A stretch of 64,000 nucleotides of DNA from Sphingorhabdus sp. EL138. GTDB lineage: Bacteria > Pseudomonadota > Alphaproteobacteria > Sphingomonadales > Sphingomonadaceae. Each line of letters begins with the position of its first letter. Position 1 is the stretch's first letter. The stretch spans positions 1 through 64,000 of the forward strand of contig NZ_CAMCWY010000012.1 of NCBI RefSeq assembly GCF_945882965.1. The letters are read 5' to 3'. The notes below the pieces were generated by a model. That model saw only the letters and a list, made by a program, of their open reading frames with translations. It had not been told where the DNA came from and ran no database searches. Made by a program: the position numbers and the translations under genes. Shown in pieces: positions 37,690 through 47,403 of this stretch.

Positions 37690-38243
37690 GACGCGGGGCA
37701 GGCACCCATATATTTGCCCCTTGCCTGGCCCTGCATGGTGACTTTTCCGACCATAGGCAGGCGGACATTTAATGTGCTGTCATAATTGAATTCAGTTTCG
37801 CCCATGACGCCGGCAAGTTCCATGTCCACGCTGCCCATGCTATCCATGGCGCAAGACAATTTCATGCGCACATTTTGTCCGGAAACATCAAATGCCCTGT
37901 AAATGCATTTTTCAGCGCCATCGCCGCCAAAGAAATCCGCACCAGGCTTTTTCGCGTCGGCATCGGTCAAGCAACTTTGGCTGGAGGCGCTTTTCGCCAG
38001 TTCGTCCATGATCTGCTGCTTTTCTGCTTTACCCAGCGTCGGAACATCGATGTCCGCAAAAATGAAATTGGTTTCCCAAAGCCCGGCCTTCATCGGAATG
38101 AACGCATCATAGTCCATTTCGGCCGCGCGCTCTTGGCTGTCGATGATGCCGTTGCCGTCTTTATCCGCGCTGTTGTCGGCGCAAGATGCCAACACCAGCA
38201 GGGCCATTGCGGGCAACACCGCCTGTGTCATAACCATTTTCAT
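37686..38243 (-). CDS. DUF3617 family lipoprotein
   Basis: This 185-residue secreted protein has a lipoprotein signal (LLVLASC, Cys about 21). A short calcium-loop-like acidic segment (DKDGNGIIDSQE) is followed by the DUF3617 domain (PMKAGLWETNF ... ARGKYMGACPAS). Function unknown. The start overlaps the stop of a 26-codon remnant upstream, and its stop overlaps the pseudogene start, so this was once a coupled three-gene string. Confidence 0.82.
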   Translation of the reverse strand: MKMVMTQAVLPAMALLVLASCADNSADKDGNGIIDSQERAAEMDYDAFIPMKAGLWETNFIFADIDVPTLGKAEKQQIMDELAKSASSQSCLTDADAKKPGADFFGGDGAEKCIYRAFDVSGQNVRMKLSCAMDSMGSVDMELAGVMGETEFNYDSTLNVRLPMVGKVTMQGQARGKYMGACPAS

Positions 38244-38320
38244 GCGGGGCAGTCTCCGACGCGTTTTCCTTCGATCTTGCCGGTCATCTTGACTGCGCTC
38301 ATCAGGAAGAATTTATGCAT
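38240..38320 (-). pseudogene. Remnant C-terminal tail of a second DUF3617 gene
   Basis: A 26-codon frame from ATG 38320 ends MTGKIEGKRVGDCPA, stop, overlapping the DUF3617 start as ATGA. This resembles the C-terminal tail of the neighbour (VTMQGQARGKYMGACPAS): same GK, same spacing to the final Cys-Pro-Ala. I read it as the last part of a deleted tandem paralogue. It could still be translated. Confidence 0.6.
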
Positions 38321-38636
38321 TAAACTACCCTCTCGTCTATCCCTATCAGATTAGTGTCGCCGACTGCTTGAAAAGGCAACAGCGATTAAAAATGCCGTTG
38401 AAAAGTCATACTAGGTCACAGGTTCATACATATCGCCTAAAACGTTCGCTTTCGCCGCGAATACCGCCAAGATAAACCTCCGTTGCGTCTGTATTGATCG
38501 CACCGCCATTACGTTCCTTATTCCTGGCGAAAGATAAAACAAATATCTGCCGTATAGGAAAGTAAATTTGGGGCGTCGGGCCGCATTCCTGGGCACGCCT
38601 CTTGCCCTTGCTGCGTGCAAAGCACATATAGCGAAC
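38321..38636. other. Non-coding region upstream of uvrB
   Basis: This stretch of about 316 nt has no gene I can support. I looked for an alphaproteobacterial LexA site (GTTC-N7-GTTC) before uvrB and found none. Only short AT-rich patches are visible near 38530-38570, where the uvrB promoter could be. Confidence 0.5.
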
Positions 38637-40823
38637 ATGTCAGAGCTCATCATCCGCCGTGGGCTGGAAGAACCGGATACGGTTGGCACCTTCACCCCGC
38701 ACCGCCCGGAACGCCCGTCCAAGTTGGAGGGGGGCAGGCCGTTTAGGATCGTGTCGGATTATGCGCCGGCAGGAGACCAGCCGACCGCCATTCGCGAACT
38801 TGTTGATACGGCACTGACGGGGGAAAAGAATCAGGTTCTATTGGGCGTCACCGGATCGGGTAAGACCTATACCGTAGCGCAAGTCATTGAAAAATTGCAG
38901 CGTCCGGCGCTTATCCTTGCGCCAAACAAGATATTGGCGGCGCAGCTTTATGGCGAATTTAAAAGCTTCTTCCCCGACAATGCGGTGGAATATTTCGTCT
39001 CTTATTATGACTATTATCAGCCTGAGGCCTATGTGCCGCGTAGCGACACCTATATCGAAAAGGAATCGAGCGTAAACGAGGCGATTGACCGGATGCGCCA
39101 TTCGGCGACTCGGTCTTTGCTGGAACGCGACGACGTGATCATTGTCGCATCGGTGTCGTGCATTTACGGCATCGGCTCTGTCGAAACATATTCTGCGATG
39201 ATTTTCGACCTGAAAAAAGGCGAAAGCGTGGATCAGCGTGAATTGATCCGCAAGCTTGTTGCGCTTCAATATAAGCGCAACGACATGGCCTTTGCCCGTG
39301 GTAATTTCCGCGTGCGCGGCGACAATCTCGAAATATTCCCATCGCATTATGAAGATACCGCGTGGCGCGTCAGTTTCTTTGGCGACGAGATTGAGGAAAT
39401 TTCCGAATTCGACCCGCTGACGGGCCATACCGGCGCGAAGTTGAACAGCGTGCGCGTCTACGCCAACAGCCATTATGTCACCCCCGGTCCAACGATGAAG
39501 CAGGCCAGCGAAGCGATCCGCTTTGAGCTGACTGAGCGGTTGAAGGAGCTTGTTTCCGAAGGCAAATTGCTTGAGGCGCAGCGGTTAGAGGAGCGGACCA
39601 ATTTCGATCTTGAGATGATTGCCGCGACGGGGTCTTGCGCTGGCATCGAAAATTATTCGCGCTTTCTAACCGGCCGCTTGCCGGGTGAGCCGCCACCGAC
39701 CTTGTTTGAATATCTGCCCGACAATGCGCTTTTGTTCGTTGACGAAAGCCACCAGACGGTTCCGCAAATCGGCGCAATGGCCAAGGGCGACCATCGGCGC
39801 AAGCTGACATTGGCCGAATATGGTTTCCGCCTGCCGTCTTGCATCGACAACCGCCCACTGCGTTTCAACGAATGGGACATTATGCGCCCGCAAACCGTGT
39901 GCGTTTCGGCAACGCCGGGCGGGTGGGAAATGGAGCAATCTGGCGGCGTATTTGCCGAACAGATCATTCGTCCAACTGGACTTATTGACCCACCGGTCGA
40001 GATCAAACCCGTCGAAGACCAAGTGCAGGATTGCATAAACGAATGCCGCAAAACGGCAGAGGCGGGCTTCCGCACGTTGGTCACCACACTGACCAAGCGG
40101 ATGGCGGAGGACCTGACCGAGTTCATGCATGAGGCCGGGCTGCGCGTGCGATATATGCACAGCGACGTTGAGACTTTGGAGCGCATTGAACTGATCCGTG
40201 ATCTGCGGCGCGGCGTCTATGACGTGCTGGTGGGCATCAACTTGCTGCGGGAAGGTCTCGATATTCCCGAATGCGCGCTAGTCGCGATATTGGATGCCGA
40301 CAAAGAAGGTTTCCTGCGCAGCGAAACATCATTAATCCAGACCATCGGCCGCGCGGCGCGCAATGTCGAAGGCCGCGTCATTCTATATGCCGACCGTATG
40401 ACCGGCAGCATGGAGCTCGCCATCCGCGAAACCGACCGCCGCCGTGAAAAGCAGCATGCGTACAATATCGAACATGGGATCACCCCAGCCACGATCAAGC
40501 GCGACATTCATGATATCGTTGCCGACACCGCCAGCCGCGATTCGATGCTTGTCGAGATAGACGCCGATGGTGCTAACAACCTCGTCGGGCATAATTTACG
40601 GGCCTATATTGATGATCTGGAAAAGAAGATGCGTACTGCTGCCGCCGATCTGGAGTTCGAAGAGGCTGGCCGCCTGCGCGACGAAATCCGGTCGCTGGAG
40701 GCAAGCGAACTTGGCCTGCCGCACCCGCAGCATGTTGCTGCCCCCAAGGGCCGCGCCACCGAAGGCCAGCCTGGCACACGCAAAATGCGTTATGGCAAAA
40801 CGCAGCGCAAGTTCGGAAAATAA
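38637..40823 (+). CDS. uvrB: Excinuclease ABC subunit B
   Basis: This 728-residue DNA damage-recognition helicase is the central subunit of nucleotide excision repair. Walker A is [10 protein letters not shown] (about 68-77), the damage-probing beta-hairpin is [19 protein letters not shown], helicase motifs include DESHQT and TIGRAARN, and the C-terminal UVR domain is [20 protein letters not shown], which binds UvrC. The ATG at 38637 matches the family. The open frame before it (from 38568) lacks similarity. The tail of about 30 residues is basic. Confidence 0.97.
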   Translation: MSELIIRRGLEEPDTVGTFTPHRPERPSKLEGGRPFRIVSDYAPAGDQPTAIRELVDTALTGEKNQVLLGVTGSGKTYTVAQVIEKLQRPALILAPNKILAAQLYGEFKSFFPDNAVEYFVSYYDYYQPEAYVPRSDTYIEKESSVNEAIDRMRHSATRSLLERDDVIIVASVSCIYGIGSVETYSAMIFDLKKGESVDQRELIRKLVALQYKRNDMAFARGNFRVRGDNLEIFPSHYEDTAWRVSFFGDEIEEISEFDPLTGHTGAKLNSVRVYANSHYVTPGPTMKQASEAIRFELTERLKELVSEGKLLEAQRLEERTNFDLEMIAATGSCAGIENYSRFLTGRLPGEPPPTLFEYLPDNALLFVDESHQTVPQIGAMAKGDHRRKLTLAEYGFRLPSCIDNRPLRFNEWDIMRPQTVCVSATPGGWEMEQSGGVFAEQIIRPTGLIDPPVEIKPVEDQVQDCINECRKTAEAGFRTLVTTLTKRMAEDLTEFMHEAGLRVRYMHSDVETLERIELIRDLRRGVYDVLVGINLLREGLDIPECALVAILDADKEGFLRSETSLIQTIGRAARNVEGRVILYADRMTGSMELAIRETDRRREKQHAYNIEHGITPATIKRDIHDIVADTASRDSMLVEIDADGANNLVGHNLRAYIDDLEKKMRTAAADLEFEEAGRLRDEIRSLEASELGLPHPQHVAAPKGRATEGQPGTRKMRYGKTQRKFGK

Positions 40824-40826
40824 ACC

Positions 40827-41540
40827 TTAACTTAATAACCGCAGGGCAGCTGAAAGCCCCGCAAGGCCAAGAACGCCAGCGACAAAACTGCGCCACAAGG
40901 TCGGCGGCACCCTGCCAAAGGATTTGGCGCCAAGCCAGTTGCCCGCAAGCACCGACGGGAACAGCAAAAGCGACAGCCACAATAAACGCGCGTTCGCAAG
41001 TCCAAGGAGAAAAGCGGATATCGTGCCCGCAATCGCGGTGGCGAAAAACACCAGCATCATGGATGCCCGCGCTTCCTTAGGCGGAATAGGCTGGCGCAGA
41101 TAAAAGGGCACGACGGGCGGCCCCGGCATCGCGGCAAAACCGGTCAATATGCCTGAGGCGGTTCCCGTAAGCGCCGTCTCCTTTGGCCCGGGACGAACAG
41201 CGCCACGTTGCGGCAATAAAACAAGCACAAACGCCCCAATCGCGATCGCGGCGATCATCAACCGCGCAACATCTGGGCTGGTGTTCATCAACAGCCATAT
41301 CCCTAGCGGCGTTGCCAACATTGCAAAAGCAGCAATCCTAAACGCACTTTGCCGGTGGGCGTCGGCGTAAATGACTTTAAAGCCAACAGGCCCAATCAGC
41401 ACCTGAAGCAATATGGCGATAACCACCGCTTCACCCGGCTTAACAATCAACCCGAACAGGGGCACAAGAATGATTGCCATGCCAAAGCCCGTCAGCCCAC
41501 GAATATATGCCGCACCCAAGGTCATTGCCGCCAATAGCAA
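40827..41540 (-). CDS. Sulfite exporter TauE/SafE family protein
   Basis: This 237-residue membrane protein with about 7-8 segments is of the TauE/SafE (DUF81) family. The N-terminal half repeat GLTGFGMAIILVPLFGLIVKP and the second repeat GTASGILTGFAAMPGPPVVPFYL are typical. It moves sulfur-containing or organic anions across the inner membrane. Substrate unknown. It is convergent with uvrB, 3 nt apart. DUF305 and thrS lie upstream on the same strand. Confidence 0.87.
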   Translation of the reverse strand: MLLAAMTLGAAYIRGLTGFGMAIILVPLFGLIVKPGEAVVIAILLQVLIGPVGFKVIYADAHRQSAFRIAAFAMLATPLGIWLLMNTSPDVARLMIAAIAIGAFVLVLLPQRGAVRPGPKETALTGTASGILTGFAAMPGPPVVPFYLRQPIPPKEARASMMLVFFATAIAGTISAFLLGLANARLLWLSLLLFPSVLAGNWLGAKSFGRVPPTLWRSFVAGVLGLAGLSAALRLLS

Positions 41541-41578
41541 TAACTGCGCGGTCGCGATTCCAGTCAGGTCTTGAATGT

Positions 41579-41995
41579 TCAGTGTCCCATCGCGGCATGG
41601 TCAGCCGCGGTCAGCGGCTTTTCCGCAGCCGCGCCCTTTTTGTCGAGCCACGCCTGCATGTCCTTCATCTCGGCTTCTTGCGCCGCGATGACCTTTTGCG
41701 CAAGCGCGCGCACTTCGGGGTCCTTGCCATGCGCCAGCGCAACCTTCGCCATGTCAACCGCACCCATATGGTGGGGGATCATGCCCTGCATAAACGCAAC
41801 ATCGGCGTCGGCATTGATATTGCCCATACCGGAATGCATCTTGTCATTGGCCGCAGCATAGGCCTTTTGCGCGACATTGTAGCTGGCGTTCGGATCTGCT
41901 GTTGAACCTAGGGTTTCGGCGTTTTCGTCCGCCGCAGGTTGCTGGCAAGCTGCCAATAAAAATACGGCAGCAAGCGTCAATGACAGTGTTTTCAT
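41579..41995 (-). CDS. DUF305 family lipoprotein
   Basis: This 138-residue protein has a lipoprotein signal (VFLLAAC, Cys about 17) and a helical DUF305 domain (ferritin-like CopM type). It has the motif DVAFMQGMIPHHMGAVDMAKVAL with the paired His, and DHAAMGH at the end. Relatives bind copper or other metals in the periplasm. The ATG at 41995 has AAGGAG 7 nt upstream. It follows thrS by 10 nt. Confidence 0.87.
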   Translation of the reverse strand: MKTLSLTLAAVFLLAACQQPAADENAETLGSTADPNASYNVAQKAYAAANDKMHSGMGNINADADVAFMQGMIPHHMGAVDMAKVALAHGKDPEVRALAQKVIAAQEAEMKDMQAWLDKKGAAAEKPLTAADHAAMGH

Positions 41996-42005
41996 CGCTA
42001 TCTCC

Positions 42006-44015
42006 TTAAAGATCGTCTTCACGCACATCGGGCGGCGTTGCCTCATGCTTAAGCATGGCAATCGCCTCTTCGAGCGTCATGATACGCTGGCCATCGGAAC
42101 CAAGGCTACGGATTGCAACTTTGCCTTCCTCCGCCTCACGCATGCCGACCACCAACAAATGCGGCACCTTGGCAACGCTATGTTCGCGCACCTTATAGTT
42201 AATCTTCTCGTTACGTGTGTCCGCATCAACGCGAATACCTGCAGCTTTCAACTTCGCGGTCACATCATGCGCATAGCCATCGGCTTCCGACGTGATCGTT
42301 GCCACCACGGCTTGCACCGGCGCAAGCCAGACAGGAAAACGGCCAGCATAATGTTCAATCAAGATGCCGATGAAGCGTTCATAGCTGCCGAAAATCGCCC
42401 GGTGCAACATGACGGGGCGGTGGCGTGCGCCATCCTCACCAACATAGCTTGCGTCGAGACGCTCGGGCAGCACGCGGTCGGATTGAATCGTGCCAACCTG
42501 CCATGTGCGGCCAATCGCGTCGGTGAGGTGCCATTCCAGCTTTGGCGCGTAGAAGGCACCTTCGCCGGGCAGTTCTTCCCAACCAAATTCGGACGTAGCA
42601 AGGCCAGCGCGGACCACGGCATCGCGCAGTTCGTTTTCGGCCTTGTCCCAATCCGAATCCGAACCGAAGCGTTGTTCAGGACGCAGAGCGAGCTTGATCG
42701 AATAGGTAAAGCCAAATTCCTTATAGACCCGGTCGGCCAGCGCGCAGAACGCCTGCACCTCTTCGACAATCTGGTCTTCGCGGCAGAAGATATGCGCATC
42801 ATCCTGCGTAAACTGACGCACGCGCATCAGGCCATGCAACGCACCGTGCGGCTCATTACGGTGGCAGCAGCCATTTTCGTAAAGGCGTAAGGGTAAGTCG
42901 CGATATGACTTGATACCTTGACGGAAAATGAGGACATGCGCGGGGCAGTTCATGGGCTTCAGCGCCATCCAGTCGGCATCGCCGGAAATCACGGGGCCTT
43001 CGTCACCGACATTAGGAACTTCATCCGGAATCACGAACATGTTGGCGCGATATTTGCCCCAATGCCCCGATTGCTCCCATTGCCGCGCGTCCATAACTTG
43101 CGGCGTTTTGACTTCCTTATAACCCGCGCCGTCAATCGCGCGGCGCATATAGGATTCAAGCTCGCGCCAGATCAAATAACCATTGGGATGCCAAAATACC
43201 GATCCATGCGCCTCTTGCTGCAAATGGAACAAGTCCATGTCTTGCCCAAGCCGACGGTGGTCGCGCTTGGCGGCTTCTTCCAACCGGACCAAATGCGCGT
43301 CCAGTTGTTTTTTGTTCAACCAGCCGGTGCCATAAATGCGGCTAAGCTGCGGGTTCTTCTGATCACCGCGCCAATAGGCCCCAGCAACCCGCGTCAGCTT
43401 GAACGCCGACGGATCCAACTTACCCGTCGACGCCAGATGCGGACCACGGCACATGTCCATCCAGTCATCGCCAGAATAATATACCGAAAGCTCTTCGCCT
43501 TCTGGCAATTCCGCCGCCCATTCCGCCTTGAAACTTTCGCCCGCATTCTGCCATGTCGCAATCAGCGCATCACGCGCCATGACTTCACGGCGCAGCGGCT
43601 TGTCCGCACGGATGATTGCACGCATTTGTTCTTCAATCGCGGGCAGATCATCCATTGTGAACGGCCCGCGCGAAGCAGGTGCCATGACGTCATAATAAAA
43701 ACCGTCATCGGTCGATGGGCCAAAGGTGATTTGCGTACCGGGAAACAGCGCCTGCACCGCCTCTGCCAATATATGCGCAAAGTCGTGCCGGGCGAGTTCA
43801 AGCGCGTCTGCCTCATCACGGTTGGTTACCAACGCCAGTTCGGCATCCGCCTCAATCGGACGCATGATATCGCGCAATTCGCCATCGACGCGCGCTGCAA
43901 TCGCTGCCTTGGCTAAACCCGGACCAATCGCGGCGGCAATGTCCGCAGGGGTAGTGCCACGCGCAACTTCACGGGCAGAGCCATCGGGAAGGGTGACACG
44001 GATCATCTCGGACAT
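42006..44015 (-). CDS. thrS: Threonyl-tRNA synthetase
   Basis: This 669-residue class II synthetase has an N-terminal TGS domain ([14 protein letters not shown]), an editing domain with [12 protein letters not shown] and the [10 protein letters not shown] region, and a catalytic core with [15 protein letters not shown] (zinc Cys) and [16 protein letters not shown]-type motif 2. The C-terminal anticodon domain is also present ([12 protein letters not shown]). Length is normal. Start Met at 44015 or three codons on. No leader structure of the E. coli thrS kind is evident. Confidence 0.97.
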   Translation of the reverse strand: MSEMIRVTLPDGSAREVARGTTPADIAAAIGPGLAKAAIAARVDGELRDIMRPIEADAELALVTNRDEADALELARHDFAHILAEAVQALFPGTQITFGPSTDDGFYYDVMAPASRGPFTMDDLPAIEEQMRAIIRADKPLRREVMARDALIATWQNAGESFKAEWAAELPEGEELSVYYSGDDWMDMCRGPHLASTGKLDPSAFKLTRVAGAYWRGDQKNPQLSRIYGTGWLNKKQLDAHLVRLEEAAKRDHRRLGQDMDLFHLQQEAHGSVFWHPNGYLIWRELESYMRRAIDGAGYKEVKTPQVMDARQWEQSGHWGKYRANMFVIPDEVPNVGDEGPVISGDADWMALKPMNCPAHVLIFRQGIKSYRDLPLRLYENGCCHRNEPHGALHGLMRVRQFTQDDAHIFCREDQIVEEVQAFCALADRVYKEFGFTYSIKLALRPEQRFGSDSDWDKAENELRDAVVRAGLATSEFGWEELPGEGAFYAPKLEWHLTDAIGRTWQVGTIQSDRVLPERLDASYVGEDGARHRPVMLHRAIFGSYERFIGILIEHYAGRFPVWLAPVQAVVATITSEADGYAHDVTAKLKAAGIRVDADTRNEKINYKVREHSVAKVPHLLVVGMREAEEGKVAIRSLGSDGQRIMTLEEAIAMLKHEATPPDVREDDL

Positions 44016-44129
44016 GGATTATCTTGCTTTCAAATGCGGTTAGAAGCGCTCCTTTGCCAGCCCAGAGGCGAAGTCGCAAGTGCGCAGCCATTGTCCCCGA
44101 ACAAGAACCGCTGATCGCAGGAGGTGCAA

Positions 44130-44555
44130 CTAGTCTGTGGTCTTCTCGCTACGATAAGGCACAAACGCACCAAGGCTGCATACGCCCCCGCTCATGCCGC
44201 TGGTCCGGTCCACCAAGCGGATGATGTCGCCTTTGCATTTCTGGCTACCAAACTGTTCCGACACGATGATGTCATTGTCACGCGCAAGTCCGCTGCAAGC
44301 CGAACGTAAGGTGTTTTGGTACACCAGCCGGCCCGATACGCGGTAGAGCAGGATGTTGTCGCTGACGCGGATAGTGTTGGTGGCGTTAAAGTCGCTGATG
44401 CAATTTACCGGCGCACCCGCCACCTTGCCGTTCAGTTCCTTCATCAACATTGCGCTCTGTTTCTCGGTCAGCGGCTTTGGCGTGCTGTCCACTTGTCCGC
44501 ACGCAGCGGCCAGTGTCAAAGGAAAGGCAAAGAAAGCCAATTTGAGAATGTGCAT
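44130..44555 (-). CDS. Putative lipoprotein of unknown function
   Basis: This 141-residue protein has a lipoprotein signal: hydrophobic 5-17 and LAAAC lipobox (Cys about 19). The mature part has four Cys (two may be paired: NCISDF and SACSG; KCKG and VCSLG) and no family I recognise. GGAGAAACTCG lies before the ATG at 44555. It is flanked by thrS and the thiolase-like gene, all on the minus strand. Confidence 0.7.
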   Translation of the reverse strand: MHILKLAFFAFPLTLAAACGQVDSTPKPLTEKQSAMLMKELNGKVAGAPVNCISDFNATNTIRVSDNILLYRVSGRLVYQNTLRSACSGLARDNDIIVSEQFGSQKCKGDIIRLVDRTSGMSGGVCSLGAFVPYRSEKTTD

Positions 44556-44612
44556 CGAGTTTCTCCGGTTCCAACGGCTGTATAGCATAAGGTTCGAATG
44601 ATGAACCGTAAA

Positions 44613-46106
44613 TTATCCAATTAGTGCAGCAGTATGGCGTTTCTCGCCCGGGGTGACGTGAACGACAGCGTTGCCAAGGTCGGCATCCACCGGACAATCG
44701 ATCACCGCCATCGCGCGCGCGCCGCCTTCGGTTTCCAGTAACACTGTCGCCGGACCAAAACCGTACTTCCCCGCCGGTCGCACAAAGCTGCGCACCCCCG
44801 CCTTGCCCTGGGGCGCGTCATCGAGCGCGCGCGGTGTTGGCGCATAGCCCTTTGCCACGTCGCCGGACCACGGAACGCTGGGCTGCGTTGCGGTGTAAAT
44901 GCCAACCGCTTGCTTCGACATCACGCCGCCATTGGCCGTGACTAAAGCGGGCTTGGCCCCGTCACGGCGCAGCGCGTCGACCATCGCTGCGATATTATAC
45001 ACGCCATAGCCATTGCCCGGCCCACCGAAGAAGCTGAGCCCGCCGGTCAGCGTATAATCACCAAGCGAACGCGCGGCGTCATTCATGGTGTCGACCGCAG
45101 CGAACACCGCGCAGGGAAAACAGCTGTAAATGTCGACGGGCCCAAGGTCACTTGCCTGGAGTCCGGCCTGCGCAAGTGCCGCCGGAATTGCAAAATCAAG
45201 CGCAGCGGATCGGTGAATGACACCGCGCTCTGCCAATGGTGGTTCGGCGGCCTCTGCCGCGCCCGCCAGCCAAACCCATTTGTCTTGCGGCACACCCAGA
45301 TCGCGCGCCCTGCCCGCGCTTGTCAGAATAATCGCGCCACCTAGATCAACTGCGTCCTGCGCGACATGCCAGCGGCGGTAGATGTCCGTCAGCGGGTAAT
45401 TGGCATTGTCATCGCTGAGCATCGCTTCGGGTGAACGATTGCCCGGGAATTGCGCGTGAGTCCGCGTTTCGGCCTTTGAAGAGAATGCTGACCACAAAGC
45501 TGCCATTTCCCGCGCATACGCATCGGCGTTTATGCCCAACTCCATCCGCCGCGCATTTTCAATCAGGCTGTAGGCAAGCGGCATCGAAATAATACCATGG
45601 CGGATTTCGGTTCGGCTCAATATCGGGAAGCTGGACAGTCGGTTGTCGAATGGCGAGTCAGAAGGCAAGCTCCAGTCCAAAGTCACACCAGCCTTGCGCG
45701 CGCGCTTGGCAGTGCCCGTCGCTTCTGCCGCGACCAACACCGCCATTTCGCAAGTACCGCGCCTTATGTCGCCAGCCAGCTCATTCAACATTGCCTGCGG
45801 GCTTTGTCCGCCGACATCGGCATAGATCAGCCGCTTTACGCTGACACCGCCTGCTGCGCCAAAGGCCTCAGGCGCGTTATCGGGAGAGCCAGTGCCAAGG
45901 CTGACGCCGCTATCCTCGAATGTGCGGATGGCGGCAATAGTGTCAATTGCTGCGGCAACGGCTTGCGACTGCCCGGTATCGGCAAGTGCAACCTTGATGG
46001 CGGCTCCCGCCAGTTCGCGTGGGGCAGGCCATTCGCCAGGCACTGTCTTGCGGCTGGCCTCGCCCACGCCAATGATCACTGGCGCGCTCGCTTCAAAATT
46101 GCCCAT
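44613..46106 (-). CDS. Thiolase-fold protein annotated as acetyl-CoA acetyltransferase, lacking the nucleophile Cys
   Basis: This 497-residue thiolase-superfamily protein is of the type related to SCP2-thiolase. The N-terminal half begins APVIIGVGEASR. Where thiolases carry the nucleophilic Cys (CxSG), this protein reads YADVGGQSPQAML (about 95-106) with no Cys. The C-terminal block GGLSFFGGPGNGYGVYNIAA replaces the usual GHPxG motif. A degradative thiolase activity is therefore doubtful, and a retro-aldol or binding role is possible. GGGAGAGC precedes ATG 46106. It is divergent from the CaiB gene. Confidence 0.8.
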   Translation of the reverse strand: MGNFEASAPVIIGVGEASRKTVPGEWPAPRELAGAAIKVALADTGQSQAVAAAIDTIAAIRTFEDSGVSLGTGSPDNAPEAFGAAGGVSVKRLIYADVGGQSPQAMLNELAGDIRRGTCEMAVLVAAEATGTAKRARKAGVTLDWSLPSDSPFDNRLSSFPILSRTEIRHGIISMPLAYSLIENARRMELGINADAYAREMAALWSAFSSKAETRTHAQFPGNRSPEAMLSDDNANYPLTDIYRRWHVAQDAVDLGGAIILTSAGRARDLGVPQDKWVWLAGAAEAAEPPLAERGVIHRSAALDFAIPAALAQAGLQASDLGPVDIYSCFPCAVFAAVDTMNDAARSLGDYTLTGGLSFFGGPGNGYGVYNIAAMVDALRRDGAKPALVTANGGVMSKQAVGIYTATQPSVPWSGDVAKGYAPTPRALDDAPQGKAGVRSFVRPAGKYGFGPATVLLETEGGARAMAVIDCPVDADLGNAVVHVTPGEKRHTAALIG

Positions 46107-46119
46107 GTTGCTCTCCCGA

Positions 46120-46170
46120 TTATCTCTTAACTGCACGCTTAAATATGCTAGCAGGCTATGCAAGAGATAA
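46120..46170. promoter_or_regulatory. Divergent promoter region with 9-bp inverted repeat
   Basis: TTATCTCTT (46120-46128) and AAGAGATAA (46162-46170) are perfect reverse complements at both edges of the 75-nt gap between two divergent start codons. They partly overlap the ribosome-binding regions. It could be an operator for the nearby TetR regulator, or simply reflect the two mirrored translation signals. Confidence 0.3.
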
Positions 46171-46181
46171 GGAGAGCGCAG

Positions 46182-47375
46182 ATGGCGAAATGGCCGAAAT
46201 TGACATGGGATACAGAACCAACCGGGCCGTTGAAGGGCATCAAGGTCGTTGACATGGCCACGGTCGTGCTTGGGCCTTATGCGACGGTGCAATTGGCCGA
46301 TCTGGGCGCCGAGGTTATCAAGATCGAAAATAGCGAGGGCAATACGCCGGGCGACATGATGCGCCATGGCGGCGATTCACCCACCAAGCAGCATGGGCCG
46401 ATTTTCACCGCGCTGAACCGCAACAAAAAAGCCATCAACCTCAACATCAAAAAGCCTGAGGACAAAGCCGTGCTTGAGGCATTGTTGGAAGGGGCTGATG
46501 TGTTCATCCACAATGTCCGGATGGCCGGCGTCGAACGGCTTGGCTTTGGCTATGAGGCCGTAAAGGCGATCAACCCCAATATCATATATGTGCACTGTGC
46601 TGGCTTTGGCGCGGGCGGTGCCTATGGCGAGCGGCAGGCATATGACGACCTCATTCAAGCCGCTTCGGGTTTTGCCGCATTAAGCGAACAGCGCGATGGC
46701 GGACGGCCAACCTATTCCCCCAGCCTTGTCGCCGACAAGGTGGGCGGCCTGTTTGCCGCCAACGCCACGATGGCCGCATTGCTTGGGCGCGCGGGCGGAC
46801 AAGGCGGGCAGTTTGTCCAAGTACCGATGTTCGAATGCTTCACCTGGTTCAACATGGTAGAAAATCTGTGGGGAGAAACCTTCGTCCCCGGCAATGGGCG
46901 CATGGGCTATACACGCTCGGTCAACCCGCGGCGGCGGCCTTATCCGACCAAGGAAAGCTTCATTGCCATCGTCCCTTATAATGACCGGCAATGGGCAACG
47001 TTTTTTGAACTGGGCGGGCGGCCCAATGTCTTCGACGACCCGCGTTTTTCAACCTATCAGGAGCGTACCAAGTACACCGGCGAATTATATGCGTTGATTG
47101 AGGAAGTCAGCGCGACGCGAACCACCGCCGAGTGGCTTGACCTGTTGGCGCAGCACGACATTCCGGCGATGAAATATAACCGCATGGCCGATGTGCTGGC
47201 CGATCCGCATTTGGCCGATGTCGGGTTTTTTGAAGAACGGGAGTCACCGGACATCGGCAAATATCGGTCGATGAAGCATCCCGTGCATTATGCCGGCACG
47301 CCCGTGTCCAATTACGCGCATCCGCCGATGCTGGACGCCGATGGGTATGAGATTAAGGCCGCATTGGGGTTGTAA
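46182..47375 (+). CDS. CaiB/BaiF family CoA-transferase
   Basis: This 397-residue family III CoA-transferase moves CoA between acids through an enzyme-bound aspartyl-CoA. The N-terminal LKGIKVVDMATVVLGPYATV and the catalytic Asp in AYDDLIQAASG are typical, as is HNVRMAGVERLGFGYEAV. AAGGAGAG lies before the ATG at 46182. Its setting between acyl-CoA genes suggests activation of a carboxylic acid substrate for the pathway encoded downstream on the other strand. Confidence 0.92.
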   Translation: MAKWPKLTWDTEPTGPLKGIKVVDMATVVLGPYATVQLADLGAEVIKIENSEGNTPGDMMRHGGDSPTKQHGPIFTALNRNKKAINLNIKKPEDKAVLEALLEGADVFIHNVRMAGVERLGFGYEAVKAINPNIIYVHCAGFGAGGAYGERQAYDDLIQAASGFAALSEQRDGGRPTYSPSLVADKVGGLFAANATMAALLGRAGGQGGQFVQVPMFECFTWFNMVENLWGETFVPGNGRMGYTRSVNPRRRPYPTKESFIAIVPYNDRQWATFFELGGRPNVFDDPRFSTYQERTKYTGELYALIEEVSATRTTAEWLDLLAQHDIPAMKYNRMADVLADPHLADVGFFEERESPDIGKYRSMKHPVHYAGTPVSNYAHPPMLDADGYEIKAALGL

Positions 47376-47378
47376 TTC

Positions 47379-47397
47379 CCTCTCTTAGTGGGAGAGG
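47379..47397. terminator. Hairpin between convergent CaiB and TetR genes
   Basis: CCTCTC and GAGAGG form a 6-bp stem with a 7-nt loop just after the CaiB stop. There is no U-run on either strand, so terminator function is uncertain. Confidence 0.3.
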
Positions 47398-47403
47398 ATA
47401 AAC

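Noticed and set aside
38321-38636. LexA box before uvrB
   Set aside because: No GTTC-N7-GTTC or its complement in the region; single GTTC words only.
42918-43916. 332-codon open frame antisense to thrS
   Set aside because: No family similarity, no ribosome-binding site, and a typical shadow frame of a codon-biased gene.
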